This document shows, piece by piece, positions 10,212-21,626 of a DNA stretch of 64,000 nt (the stretch's first letter is position 1; each line of letters opens with the position of its first letter). The notes below the pieces were generated by a model. That model ran no database searches. It saw only the letters and a program-made list of their open reading frames with translations, and was not told where the DNA came from. The position numbers were made by a program, and so were the translations under genes. Source of the stretch: Paulinella micropora (Eukaryota; Cercozoa; Imbricatea; Euglyphida; Paulinellidae); the NCBI GenBank assembly GCA_019918135.1, contig WBZZ01003223.1:60001-124000 (forward strand). The letters are read 5' to 3'.

Positions 10212-11640
10212 TTTGGAGGCGATCTCCTGTAGATTGGCGCGTTCTGAGAGCCCCCAGACAATCAGATTACGCCCGTCCTTGTCGTACCGATCTACCCGCC
10301 GGTACCGTCGAGGCGGCGGTGCAATCTGCCATTAGCGCCGCTCGCCTTATGTTGAAGCGCCGACCCGTGTGCCAGGTTTGGGGAGGAAGGATGAGGCGCA
10401 GCTAAGATAGCCTCTCCACGTGGTTCAGGAATTCCGTCATATACGCGAGCCCTCATCCTCCCATCCTGGGACATCGGGCCAGAGCCCGTCGAAGAGGCAT
10501 TCCCACGGGGATTGTCCAGGTCTTCGGCGATTCTACCTTGTCCCATAAGGGCCACAGTGGTAGCTCCGTGCTTCGCGTATTTGTAATCCATTGAGAGTAG
10601 TAGACGGCCAATGTCGCTGGCCATCACCGCCGCGCCTCTTTACGCCGAGGAAAGCGCCCGTCCATGCAAATAGCATCGGCGGTATCTGCAACACACACTA
10701 CACGCATTTCCGCAGGTGTCACTGGACGCTGCCGCGTCGCTTCGTGCCCTTCGGCGCCCGCCAGCACCCCCAGCGTCGCCAGAACCTGCCTCACGCACTA
10801 CACACACTCTCCATCGCATCGCCAACGCCTCTACTCTCATGCCTTATGGACTTTCAGCTGCTCCTAACAATACACATCATGAGGTACGGGTGTCCCCGAG
10901 TGGAGCCAGATCGGACGGCGTGCCGCTGAAACTCCTTCCCCCACGTGGGTATAGAAGGCGCGAACCTAGCGGTACCTATAGGGTCTTACAGACAAGTATA
11001 GTAATCCCAGCCGAAGCTGCTCAGTTAGAAATGCAACGGTGGAGGGTGTGAATGCATGGGGCAAGGCACGGCAACGCAGCAAGGCACTGGCAAGGCATTG
11101 TGACCGACTGAAGCCCCTCTCCAACGTGCGCTCATCATGTGTTCCAGTTAGGCAACCCCGAAGAAGCGAAGATAGGGAGGAGACAAAACCCAGATAGGAT
11201 GAAGATAGGATTAACATGAAGCCGAAATGGAGCCGAGTTGGAACAGGTCAACTCAGCCCCATCTCGGCTCAATGTGAATCCTATCTTCAACCCATCTCGG
11301 CACTGTTTCCTCCGAATGCTCACCTCAACAAGATCACCAAACCGGAACTGGAAGCCCCCAGGCATTTACTCGGCAGGAAATTCGGCGAAAATGGGCTAAC
11401 CAGGAAACCAGACCCAAACCAACAGCCAAGAAAAACGAGCCAACCAACAATCCAACAGACAACCCCACAACCTGCCTGGCCGAACCCCTACCGAGTAAAT
11501 GCCCAGTTGAGAGTTGCGCATATCCCGGTGACCGCCCTCCCCAAGCGGTCACCTTCGTGGGGAGAGGCCCAACCACCTCCTCTTCCCATGGAGTGCCATC
11601 TTGTGCACCCCTCCAGAATAATAATAATAATAATAGTAAT
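10212..11640. other. no gene seen; LINE 5' flank
   Basis: The first 120 bases continue the LINE frame without an ATG. The rest is mixed sequence with open frames that show no domain. At 11,560-11,617 lies a segment that recurs at 13,256-13,315 (both contain GAGGCCCAACCACCTC and GTGCACCCCTCCA) directly before (AAT)n and a family B element. Confidence 0.5.
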
Positions 11641-11814
11641 AGTGTATCTCCTGCCAATTGCTGAGCCAAAAGGCCATGTGCATCCAGTCCTCCATTCCAT
11701 AAGGAAAGTCTCCACACCAATCGGTGGAATAAAGGAAGTGACGGCATAGAACATTACTCTAGGAGCTTTATACCAATCAGCCCATGGAAAGGACCGATGG
11801 CCTATGTACTCCCT
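11641..11814 (-). repeat. ATT-tailed short element, family B copy 4
   Basis: Full copy of family B with (AAT)n containing AGT variants on each side. Confidence 0.85.
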
Positions 11815-11844
11815 AATAATAGTAATAATAATAATAATAGTAAT

Positions 11845-12078
11845 AGTGCTTCTCTGTCAATGGCTGATGCATTTCTGCACATGCGCCTCCATCGTCTCAC
11901 CCGTGAGGGGAGTACGAAGAATTGACGATAAGCTCTAATGACACCCCCGCAAGGGCAGTTCCAACACTTCCAGACGGGCCGGTATGTTCAATGAAAATAC
12001 TGGTCCAGACGGATCGTTACGTTCAATGAAAATACTGGTGGCACCGACGTGAATCGAACTGGCGACAGGGCCCAGATG
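11845..12078 (-). repeat. tRNA-derived SINE, family A copy 5'-truncated
   Basis: Contains the body and the B box region but lacks the first part of the tRNA head including the A box, as expected for incomplete reverse transcription. Its length includes the duplicated internal segment. Confidence 0.85.
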
Positions 12079-12109
12079 AATAATAGTAATAATAATAGTA
12101 ATAATAATA

Positions 12110-12610
12110 TACTTCCTCTAAGGCATACTGATGCAGCTGATGGCACGATCCGTTTCCGGACATGAGCCTCCATGCCCTTGTTCGAGGTGCTCCATCCCCA
12201 CCTAGTCAGTCTCTCGACTGATTATAGGGGCCACCGATGGAGCTCCTGAGGGCAAGACTACACTAAGCCGAGGTTATTCCGTAGTCCCAACAACCTCTTG
12301 CAAAACGTTGCCGAGTGTGCAAGTGCGTACACCAAGCATGGTTGCTAGAACTACCTCAAAACCCCACCCATAACAATTTGGTATCCGCTGGGTTCCCGGG
12401 CTATCAACCGACATAGCGGAGTTTAAGATCTTCGACAGGCGCCCAACGACCCTCCTCCCCAGCATCATCCACCAAATGGTTTTGAGTTGGCATCACAGTT
12501 TAACGCCGTAAGGCCCTTGGGCTGGAGCTCTAATAAACAAGCGTGACTAAGTTTTTGTCATCGGGTGTTACCATCAAATACATCACAGTCAACACTCCGA
12601 GAAGAAAGAT
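12110..12610 (-). repeat. ATT-tailed element, family C copy 2
   Basis: Second copy of the roughly 490-base family C. On the minus strand it ends GAGGAAGTAT followed by (ATT)n, very like the LINE end GAGGAAGCCT followed by (ATT)n. Confidence 0.75.
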
Positions 12611-12658
12611 ATACTAACAATAATGATGATGATAATAATAATAATAATTACAATAATA

Positions 12659-12689
<31 letters not shown>

Positions 12690-12693
12690 TAAT

Positions 12694-13080
12694 ATATATT
12701 GATCTGTCATGGCTGAGCCCGAGGGCCATGCGCCTCCATCCCTCGACCCAACAAGGACTACAGTGAGTATGTTGGGGAGGGAAGAGTGACTCTAACCATC
12801 CTGCATAGAAGGCCCCAAAAGGAAGTCCCTACTACCCGCACAGTGTCGGGTACCTTGCAGGAAATCAACTACAAATGATTGATCTTCCCCGCATGCTCCA
12901 CGAGACTGGGTAGGGCCCGCATGGAGGTACTCACAGGGGTAGCAGACATTTCATGCAGTCTGCGAGCGCATGAGGACGTTTTGTGGTAAGTATCTGGGAC
13001 GCCTCGAAACCCGTCACCACCCCTAGATCGCGGAATGTAAATACCCCTTTGATCCCACGTGGTGTATGTCTTATTAAAAA
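12694..13080 (-). repeat. further ATT-tailed element, unclassified
   Basis: Next to (AAT)n at 12,610-12,693. On the minus strand its 3' end carries GGATGGAGGCGCATGGCC and then TCAATATATATT followed by (ATT)n, so it shares the GGAGGC-CATG core of the other families. The upstream limit is not defined. Confidence 0.5.
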
Positions 13081-13097
13081 ACAACACAACGACATGG

Positions 13098-13255
13098 CCT
13101 CGGAACCAACACAACAACATAGCCTCGGAACCCACACAACAACAGAGCCTCGGAACCAACACAACAGCATAGCCTCGGAACCAACACAACAACATAGCCT
13201 CGGAACCAACACAACAACATAGCCTCGGAGCCAACACAACGACATAGCCTCGAAA
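13098..13255. repeat. minisatellite, about 24-base unit
   Basis: About six to seven tandem copies of a unit containing CTCGGAACCAACACAACAAC, with small variants. Confidence 0.9.
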
Positions 13256-13313
13256 CCAGTGGGAAGAGGCCCAACCACCTCTTCCCGTGGGGTGCCATAC
13301 TGTGCACCCCTCC

Positions 13314-13375
<62 letters not shown>

Positions 13376-13376
<1 letters not shown>

Positions 13377-13549
13377 GTGTATCTCCTGCCAATTGCTGAG
13401 CCAAAAGGCCATGTGCATCCAGTCCTCCATTCCATAAGGAAAGTCTCCACACCAATCGGTGGAATAAAGGAAGTGACGGCATAGAACATTACTCTAGGAG
13501 CTTTATACCAATCAGCCCATGGAAAGGACCGATGGCCTATGTACTCCCT
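13376..13549 (-). repeat. ATT-tailed short element, family B copy 5
   Basis: Full copy; preceded on the plus strand by a 60-base (AAT)n tract and the segment shared with 11,560-11,617. Confidence 0.85.
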
Positions 13550-13585
13550 AATAATAATAATAATAATAATAATAATGATAATAAT

Positions 13586-13852
13586 AGTGCTTCTCTGTCA
13601 ATGGCTGATGCATTTCTGCACATGCGCCTCCATCGTCTCACCCGTGAGGGGAGTACGAAGAATTGACGATAAGCTCTAACGACACCCCCGCAAGGGCAGT
13701 TCCAACACTTCCAGACGGGCCGGTATGTTCAATGAAAATACTGGTCCAGACGGATCGGTATGTTCAATGAAAATACTGGTGGCACCGACGGGAATCGAAC
13801 TGGCGACAGGGCCCAGATGGTAGAACTTGACCACTGGGCTATCACGGTGTCC
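13586..13852 (-). repeat. tRNA-derived SINE, family A copy 7
   Basis: Long subfamily, full-length, with intact A and B boxes. Confidence 0.9.
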
Positions 13853-13887
13853 ATAATAATAATAATAATAATACTAATAATACTAAT

Positions 13888-14062
13888 AGTGTATCCCTTG
13901 CCAATTGCTGAGCCAAAAGGCCATGTGCATCCAGTCCTCCATTCCATAAGGAAAGTCTCCACACCAATCGGTGGAATAAAGGAAGTGACGGCATAGAACA
14001 TTACTCTAGGAGCTTTATACCAATCAGCCCATGGAAAGGGACCGATGGCCTATGTACTCCCT
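13888..14062 (-). repeat. ATT-tailed short element, family B copy 6
   Basis: Full copy with minor changes at its 3' end (GGGATACACT). Confidence 0.83.
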
Positions 14063-14103
14063 ACTAATAATACTGATAATAATAATAATAATAATAATAA
14101 TAA

Positions 14104-14345
14104 TAGTGCTTCTCTGTCAATGGCTGATGCATTTCTGCACATGCGCCTCCATCGTCTCACCCGTGAGGGGAGTACGAAGAATTGACGATAGGCTCTAATG
14201 ACACCCCCGCACGGGCAGTTCCAACACTTCCAGACAGACCATTACTTTCAAAGAAAATATCCTTTGAAAATACTGGCCCCGACGGGAATCGAATTGGCGA
14301 CAGGTCCCAGATGGTAGACCTTAACCACTGGGCTATCGCGGTGCC
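14104..14345 (-). repeat. tRNA-derived SINE, family A, diverged copy
   Basis: More diverged than the others: the body after the B box differs and the head reads GGCACCGCGATAGCCCAGTG. It may be an older insertion. Confidence 0.82.
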
Positions 14346-14347
14346 AC

Positions 14348-14416
<69 letters not shown>

Positions 14417-14503
14417 ACGTCCATCTAGTTTCTGTCCTTCCAATCCATCATGCAGCCATGCAACCATCCGTCCATGTATCCATGCATCAATCCACCCACG
14501 TCC

Positions 14504-14585
<82 letters not shown>

Positions 14586-14933
14586 ATATCTATCTATCTA
14601 TCTTTCTATCTTTCTATCTATCTATCTATCTATCTATCTACCTATCTATCTATCTATCTATTTATTAATCATAAAAGCTTATAGATCTTATATATTTCAT
14701 TTTTCTTGCATTTGTATCCAGTATGCATACATACATTTATGTAGTATGCATATGCACATGTCCATGGGTAGGTGTACCCGTCCATGCGCAACGCGGCCAT
14801 CTCGACCGGCACCACCGCCTCCGACATACAGGCCTCTCAAACGCTCATTTCTCACTCCCTCACCCTGTGTCTGTCTGTCTGTCTGTCTCTGTCTGTCTGT
14901 CTGTGTGTCTGTGTGCCTGTCTGTCTGTCTGTC

Positions 14934-14967
<34 letters not shown>

Positions 14968-14993
14968 AACCACCCACCCCCCCCCCCCCCCCG
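14346..14993. repeat. microsatellite cluster: (AAT)n, (TCTA)n, (TGTC)n, poly-C
   Basis: (AAT)n at 14,346-14,414, (TCTA)n at about 14,500-14,661, (TGTC)n with (CT)n at about 14,862-14,965, and a C run near 14,976-14,992. No gene is present. Confidence 0.93.
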
Positions 14994-15271
14994 GGGCGAA
15001 GGACATATTTTGAACATTTTCAAAAATCCCAAGTCGCGAGGATAGAAAAACTCACAATTATCCAAATAGCCTCTCGGACTTTAAGCCAAGGCTAAATAGC
15101 TGATTCAGCATTTTTAAAGGAATATTTTGGAAAAGCTTGGGGTGAATGAATGTCAATTTTTCTGCATGGTTTGACTGAGTTTTTTTTAATGCTTGTAAAT
15201 TTTGACATTGGGGGAGGGGTAGAGAATTTACATATGTGTGTATATGATATGAAATATGCGTGTGTGTGTGT

Positions 15272-15310
<39 letters not shown>

Positions 15311-15600
15311 CGTCGATACGTTTTGGTTGGGCTACCAAGGGTCTTCACTGGATGGACCTGGCGGACGACAGAAACTATGTACGTATATATGTATGTATAT
15401 ATGCATGTATGTGTGTATGTATGTATGTATGTATGTATGTGTATATAGATGTATTTATGTATGTATGTATGTGTATATAGATGTATTTATGTATGAGGAG
15501 GAAGAGCAGGAAGAGGAAGAGGAGGAGGAAGAGGTGGAGAAGGAGGAAGAGGTGGAGAAGGAGAAAGAAGAAGAGGAAGGAGAATAAGGAGAAAAGAAAG
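14994..15600. repeat. (GT)n, (ATGT)n and (GAGGAA)n tracts
   Basis: (GT)n at about 15,260-15,307, TATG-type repeats at about 15,380-15,490 and purine (GAGGAA)n at about 15,494-15,590, with short unique stretches. No gene is present. Confidence 0.9.
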
Positions 15601-16541
15601 TAGGCATAAGAGTTAGAAGAAACACGAAAAGAAATTGAGGAAAATTACACCTTCACTCTGACAGGCCGTAAGCCTTTGCGTGTATGTGCCCGTCCTGGTT
15701 GTTTTGTGCTGTGTGTTGTGTTAGTACGAATGAATTTTTTCTGTTCATGGGACTCCCGCTTTTCCATCTCCACTTCCCTTGGGCCTTTTGACGTTTCCTC
15801 CTTCAAGTCCGAAGGGTCCAATCTGGTTTGAGGCAAAGTCGCTCTGGATTGCATTATTCAGATGGGGTACGTGCGTTTGCCTGGTCATTGCAGCCGCCGT
15901 TGATGTTCAGACTCTGGCGTGGCTTCTGTGAGGGACTGCGCCGTAACATGTGGAACTAGTGGGAGCGACAGAAGAACCAACAGAAGTTGAATCTGACTGT
16001 AGTTTTAGCAATGTCCCCTCCCTCATCGCGTCGAAACAAGAGCACAACAGCATACACGATAGCGCACTTTTACATTTTCGGCTTAACATTCATGCAAAAG
16101 CAACACTTTACTTTTGGTTGTTTTTGTTGGTACTGTACTAATACTTTTCTCGAACATAGTTTGGGTCTTTCTGAGCACATCATACTATTACAGTTAAAAG
16201 CTATAGCACATAAAATGCGTTATAAGTCTTTTTTTTTTTTTTTTTAAACAAACCTGATTTGCATGCATCCATCCTGTTGGATTCAATGCACCTGAGTTGA
16301 AATGGCCTAGAGATTTGATACTTCAACGATTACCGATCATAGTATGCTCGCCTTCTCACACTTTAATTTCATGCCGACGAAAGGCAAGTGTTCTTCCATT
16401 ACGTACTAAAATAAGTCTTTTTGCGAAGGGGTTGCAATACTTGATTTGAGAATAGAACGTCTGTCAGGCTGAGGACGCGGAGCTAAGACAGCAACAGTCC
16501 GCTGCGACATCATTCATATCACGGACCTACGAATCAGTGCG

Positions 16542-16582
<41 letters not shown>

Positions 16583-18450
16583 GCTAAGCCTCGGACTCGT
16601 GACACGGCGACAGTCCGACCGTTCACAGCTGCAGTAAGTTTCAAATTGAATTGAGCCTGCCTCTAATGTCAGCCTCAGGCCCAGTGAGCATCTGTTTTTT
16701 TTTCAAGTTCTACACCGCAATTTCCAACGTTTTAAAAAGTATGAATGGCAAGTGTAGGCATCACCCCCGGATAGCCGGTAAAAAGTACACTTTTCAAGTT
16801 CCAGTATCGTTTGTCCTGATTGTACCTAATGTCATTTTATTCCCAGGCTGGTTTGTTGTTTTCTTTTTCGGCTTCACTGAGCTAATATAACGAGACATCG
16901 TTCTCTTCTTTTGAGGATTGTGTTTGGTTGTATTACCGACGGAGGCTTTTTCTACGAGCTATCACTGGGTGCATTACATCAAGTTTGGAGTCCACCTCTG
17001 CACTAGGCTGATTTCTTTCTGCACTGCCACACGGACAACAGAACGGCGGCGAATTTTCACTGACAGTGCCTGTCTCACACGGGGACGTCAGACAAAAACA
17101 AATACTCCAACACATAACACTCATAGCTCTTTTGCAAAACAAACAATTTGATTGGACTCAAGCAGGTATCTCATATTGTGAGTTTGTATACAACTCTTCA
17201 AGTAGGCAGATACAACGAACTCTTATTAAGAACACTATGGCTGCATTGATTGCGAAGGGTCCGACAGTGCTAATTTGAGTTTGCTGCTGATTGCTGAACC
17301 ACTATAATCGCCGACATATTCACATTGCATAATGTAATGCCACCAACGATAGCTCGTAAAAAGTCGGTAATACAACCAAACACAGTCCTCAAGAATGAGA
17401 ATGATGTCTCGTTGTATTAGCTCAGTGAAGCCAAAAAGGAAAACTGCAACAGACCAGGAATAAAATGGCATCAGGTCCAATCCGGACAAATAATACTGAA
17501 AAACAAGCTGGTGAACCTGTCACCAGGAAAAGGTATTTTTTACCGTCTATCCGGGTGGTGATGCCTACAGTACCCCCTCCCGATTTTATGACGGAAATAG
17601 CATTTTCGTCATACACCTTCTGATTTCTTTCTGCAATTAGTATGCGCTATGGAGTCATGCCACACAGCGCATCGACCCACGGATAGACGCTAAAAGACGA
17701 TAAATATATCCTCATACGGCACGTCAAAGCGGATTCTCTAGCCTTTCTTGTAAATTTTGAACTCCTTCCCCTCAATTTCTTTTTTTTCTTTTTTTTTTTC
17801 GGCAGTATGTCAAGAACAAACGTACAATTAATAAAAAAAATACAAGCAACGTGGTGCTGTAGTACGATTCCCCCTTTGATCTCCTTCTTCTTCTTATCAT
17901 TATCATTATTATTATTATTATTCACAGGGAGATCGTAAGTACATTGTCTTTTTTAATGACATACCCTTGTATAAGATGGATATCCTATGATATAGTATTA
18001 GGGGGCCAGTCCTAATAGCTATATCCGAAGTCGAGGTGTATGTACCCGACCCTGCGATATACCGACACAAGTAGAGATTGACCGTGCTCAGGTACGACAG
18101 TATATAATCTATCGTAAAAAATAATTTAATGAAAGTTTCAGAGAACATTTCATTTTCGAGAACATCATCCCAGGACTTGGAAAGGGTCATACCCGGGAAC
18201 ACCATCGCTCAATACACTAGCGATCCCCGTATACGGTGTAGTATCATCGTCGATCGACCTTTCGCACTCGTATGTTGCGATCGAATGCCAAGTTATATCA
18301 CTGAGTCTTTTTAATATTCATATTGATAACTGATGATGCATGATCAAATCATGATACGCCGTGGGCAATCAATCAGTTTATTTGAGACGCATAAAGAAAA
18401 ATAGAAACCTAATCGTACGAATCAAACCATATTCTTCGGGCTGACCTGCA
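15601..18450. other. AT-rich host DNA without a gene
   Basis: I see no protein domain or RNA gene here. It contains poly-T runs near 16,231-16,246 and 16,543-16,580 and a large inverted repeat described separately. The composition changes sharply at its right end. Confidence 0.55.
16753..17565. repeat. foldback inverted repeat
   Basis: Arms at about 16,753-16,995 and 17,325-17,565 are inverted copies of each other. Both arms contain TGTAGGCATCACC, a CATTTTATTCC block and GGCTTCACTGAGCTAATA followed by AACGAGACATC. I judge identity at roughly 75-80% by eye, with small gaps. The centre is about 330 unrelated bases. It may be a degenerate foldback transposon. Confidence 0.75.
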
Positions 18451-19135
18451 GCCCCGATTTTCAGCTGCAAACGCCAACACCAAGCCAGAAAGAAATCGCG
18501 CACTCGATGCAAGAGATCATCCAAAAGGACGCGCCCGCCTGCCTAGCGTTGCCGGGCGCCTGGCCCGTGAAGGACAAAGAATTCCTCGCAGGGCTTGCCG
18601 AACTGTCTGACAACGCCCGCCCGACCGTTCTGTCGCCGGCTTTGCTGCTGGAGATAGCAGAGGCTTGTCTTTTTATCTACGCGGTCGCCGCTAATTTCTT
18701 CTTTTACCCTAAACCTGTGCTGACCAACAGACCAAACCTCAGGGTTTTGTGGCAGTCTCCGGAAACGGGTCGCGATCGCACGCCTAAGTTGATTTCGTCA
18801 GCCTCCTCCGGGCCTACTACCCGGCCGCTTCTCCCGCCAAATACCGCGCGGTCGTTGAGACGATCGAGGCACAAGCTTCACAATTCGTCGGGCAGCAGCC
18901 GTTCTCTCTACAGTCGATTTGGGTCACCATCAGTTCTCGCAACAGTCAAATTCAGAAACAATGGACAAAAAGCGCTAACCGCGTGCTCACAGCTATCAAA
19001 GAATACCCCACAAGCAAGGCAACCAACCTTTTGCAGACTATTCGGGGCACATATACTTGGCAGGAGGTAGTGACGAAGGTTTTCAAGCAGCATACGGGGG
19101 TGCCCTGGGCGTATTTACGTCCGATCAATGGAACC
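18451..19135 (+). pseudogene. tandem partial copy of the module gene downstream
   Basis: Encodes a stretch beginning near 18,507 with MQEIIQKDAPACL, LAGLAELSDNA and LLEIAEACLFIYA. The same stretch occurs in the next gene, and the nucleotide sequences of 18,465-18,620 and 19,165-19,330 are clearly homologous, so this is a tandem duplication. The copy looks broken. Function unknown. It is the first coding-type sequence after the repeat-rich host part and may mark the left side of the virus-like block. Confidence 0.6.
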
Positions 19136-21505
19136 ATGTTCTTTGGACTTAGCTACGATCCCGAATTTGTGCTGAAACCGCCAACACCAAGCCAGGAAGA
19201 AATCGCGCAATCGATGCAAGAGATCATCCAAGAGGAATTTCCCGCCTGCCTAGTGTTGTCGTCCGCCTGGCACGTGAAGGACAAGGATTTTCTCGCGGGG
19301 CTGGCCGAGCTGTCTAAGCGCGCTTCTAACAGCAGTGCTCCCTGGGAGGTTTCATCACCGGCCTTACTGGAGATAGCAGAGACTTGTCTTTTTCTCTTTG
19401 CGCTCGTCACTAAACTCCTTTCTACACAGCCGAGTCTGCTGGGATCGAACAGATCGCACCTCAGAGTTAAGTGGCAGGCCTGGAAACCGAAGACGCGGCG
19501 GGCCGCGCCGACGAACAAAGTCGCTTGGCCGGCCTCCATGCCCGCCCCGCCGCGTCTTCCGACGGACGACGTTCTGTGGCGGGGGGTCCAGGAGAAAAAG
19601 CGCAGGCTGGAGCCTACGGGCGGTTCGGCGCTGTGGGCTAACGAGTACCCGTACGAGCTAGCGGCCTCGCTTGGCGCGGGGGGCCTGGCCGCCCTGCGGC
19701 TCAAGATCAGGCTGGAGCCCCAGGAATTGCACGACCTGTGCACGTTTGCCGCGCTCCAGGTCGGGCTGCCAGTCGTAGAAGACCTGGCAGGTGGCAAATA
19801 CAAGGCCTTGGCAGACTGGGTCAGGACCGAATACAACGTCCCTGACAACAAGGGAGCACACGCACAGGAACTCATCGAAAAGCGCCTGCCGGAGGCCGTG
19901 CTTTCGGCGAGCATCTACGAGCGCGGGGAGGCCGCCGACCTAGAGCTCTTGTTTGCAGAAAGCAAGTACTACGAACCAGCCGCCGGCTTCAAGGCCGCTA
20001 TTGCCTCGGCCGGCTGGCTGTGGCTGTGCAAGAGGAAGATCTCCCTGCTCTCGGTGGCGGTGGGGCCCACCACCGTTCTTCCGGCGCAGCAACCCCAAGG
20101 TTCTCCGCGCTGGGAGCCCCTGCTCCTGGTCATTGGTCTGTACCGGGCCCTGGCCACGAGCCTCGAGAAGCTGCGGGGCTACGTCGCCAAGAGTTCCGGG
20201 CGGCCGAGGCCACGGGGCGTGCTCTTGGTTCTGTCCCTGCTCAACATCCGCGCGGACTTGGTGTGGGACGCGCAAAAAGTCAGGGACATGAAGCAACAAG
20301 TGTTGCAGAAAGCTTGGCTGCCAGCGGATATGCAGCGGGGCCTGCTCAGCTCGCTCGATTCTTTCGGGACCGTCGGGCTCCCGGACCTCACTGCCCGGGA
20401 TGTGCAGGCGGGCCTGTGCGCGGCGTTCCTCGAGCGGGGCCTGGCACAAGCGCCCGGAGTTACCCGGCAGCGCGCCTGCACGCTAGCCCGGAAGGAGCCC
20501 TTCTCACTCGCGTCGCTGTGGCTGCTGTTCAACAAACTCCTGTCGGTGCAGGATTGGGAGGGGTGTGCCAACGGAGTGCTCCGGTGCCTGCACGCACGGG
20601 CCCACAGCCGTCACAACAGGGCGCCCGTCTTGCAGCTGGCCGCAAGGCTGTCGAGCTGGGACCAAGCGTACCGAGACGGTCTACAGTCGGAGGTGATCTC
20701 TGTGACTGCAACCACCAAGTCTGTAACCTTCCAATCTACGCTGCCCGGCCAGCACGAGCGCCGCCAGAACCAGCAACAGCTGGCGCTCATCATGCAACAA
20801 ATCGTGAGGAACGAGGCTCTCACCAGCATCACGTTCCCGCCGTTTGCGACCGATAAGGTGGAGGGACTGAGCCCGGGGCTCGATAACCTGTTCAAGAACT
20901 CTGGCGAGCGTTTTCTTTCGAACCAACTGCACGACCTGAACGGCAAACAACTGACTGAGCTCCTGGAGGCCTGCCTGTTCGTGTATACGATCACACAACA
21001 AGTGCTCCGGCCCGAGCGGTGGGGAGTGGACAGACCGGCCTACACAGTTAGGTGGGAATCAGACAAGCCCGCAGACACTCGTGCCGTGACGGGCTATCAA
21101 TCCCCGGAAATGGAGGGGACGGGCTATCAATCCCCGGGAATGGAGGAGGATGACGACATGTTGGTAAGTCGCGTGCCGGAGATCGGAATGCTCTCACCTC
21201 CGAAGAAGCAGAGGGTCAGCCAGACCGCCGACGTTTCTCCGCCGCACGCAGATCTGGCTGACCCTCCGGTGCCGCTGTTTCTGCGTGGTGATGATGATGA
21301 TGATGATGATTATATGTCGGTAGATTTTCGGTATGAACAGCCGCCCGGGCACACGCCTCTGTTCGGGGGTTTTGATGAAGGCACCATTCTCAGCGGTCTG
21401 CAGCCCCTGCTGCCACCATTGCCGTCTATTTACGGCGAGCTAGAAAACGACGGAGAATCTCTTGGCCCGGCCAACAACGATTTCCTGGATTTCTTTGATC
21501 CGTGA
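19136..21505 (+). CDS. unknown protein with repeated module and acidic tail
   Basis: I do not recognise a family. From the first ATG the protein has 789 residues. Near its N-terminus is a module of about 95 residues (MQEIIQEEFPACL ... LEIAETCLFLFA ... a basic RVKWQ end), and a second, diverged copy lies about 520-600 residues further on (MQQIVRNEALTSITF ... LLEACLFVYTI ... YTVRWES). The middle is alanine- and leucine-rich and looks helical. The C-terminal 150 residues are acidic: two GYQSP-Met-Glu repeats, a possible nuclear localisation patch PPKKQR, and a run of Asp encoded by (GAT)n at 21,288-21,310. That layout is compatible with a nuclear regulatory protein, but this is inference. AATAAA follows the stop at about 21,551. 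The frame is open further upstream without an ATG, so the true N-terminus is uncertain. Confidence 0.7.
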   Translation: MFFGLSYDPEFVLKPPTPSQEEIAQSMQEIIQEEFPACLVLSSAWHVKDKDFLAGLAELSKRASNSSAPWEVSSPALLEIAETCLFLFALVTKLLSTQPSLLGSNRSHLRVKWQAWKPKTRRAAPTNKVAWPASMPAPPRLPTDDVLWRGVQEKKRRLEPTGGSALWANEYPYELAASLGAGGLAALRLKIRLEPQELHDLCTFAALQVGLPVVEDLAGGKYKALADWVRTEYNVPDNKGAHAQELIEKRLPEAVLSASIYERGEAADLELLFAESKYYEPAAGFKAAIASAGWLWLCKRKISLLSVAVGPTTVLPAQQPQGSPRWEPLLLVIGLYRALATSLEKLRGYVAKSSGRPRPRGVLLVLSLLNIRADLVWDAQKVRDMKQQVLQKAWLPADMQRGLLSSLDSFGTVGLPDLTARDVQAGLCAAFLERGLAQAPGVTRQRACTLARKEPFSLASLWLLFNKLLSVQDWEGCANGVLRCLHARAHSRHNRAPVLQLAARLSSWDQAYRDGLQSEVISVTATTKSVTFQSTLPGQHERRQNQQQLALIMQQIVRNEALTSITFPPFATDKVEGLSPGLDNLFKNSGERFLSNQLHDLNGKQLTELLEACLFVYTITQQVLRPERWGVDRPAYTVRWESDKPADTRAVTGYQSPEMEGTGYQSPGMEEDDDMLVSRVPEIGMLSPPKKQRVSQTADVSPPHADLADPPVPLFLRGDDDDDDDYMSVDFRYEQPPGHTPLFGGFDEGTILSGLQPLLPPLPSIYGELENDGESLGPANNDFLDFFDP

Positions 21506-21626
21506 GCGACACGCGATTTGTGTGTTTCCCCGGCGCGTAGAAAACGTGTTTAATAAAAAAAACTTGCTGTGAATTTCCGGAAACTGGCCCACCATTGCAC
21601 CAAAGGTGGGGGGGGGGGCCGTCTGC

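Noticed and set aside
14182-15045. 287-codon plus-strand frame
   Set aside because: It crosses a SINE, (AAT)n, (TCTA)n and (TGTC)n tracts; the protein is low-complexity from microsatellites.
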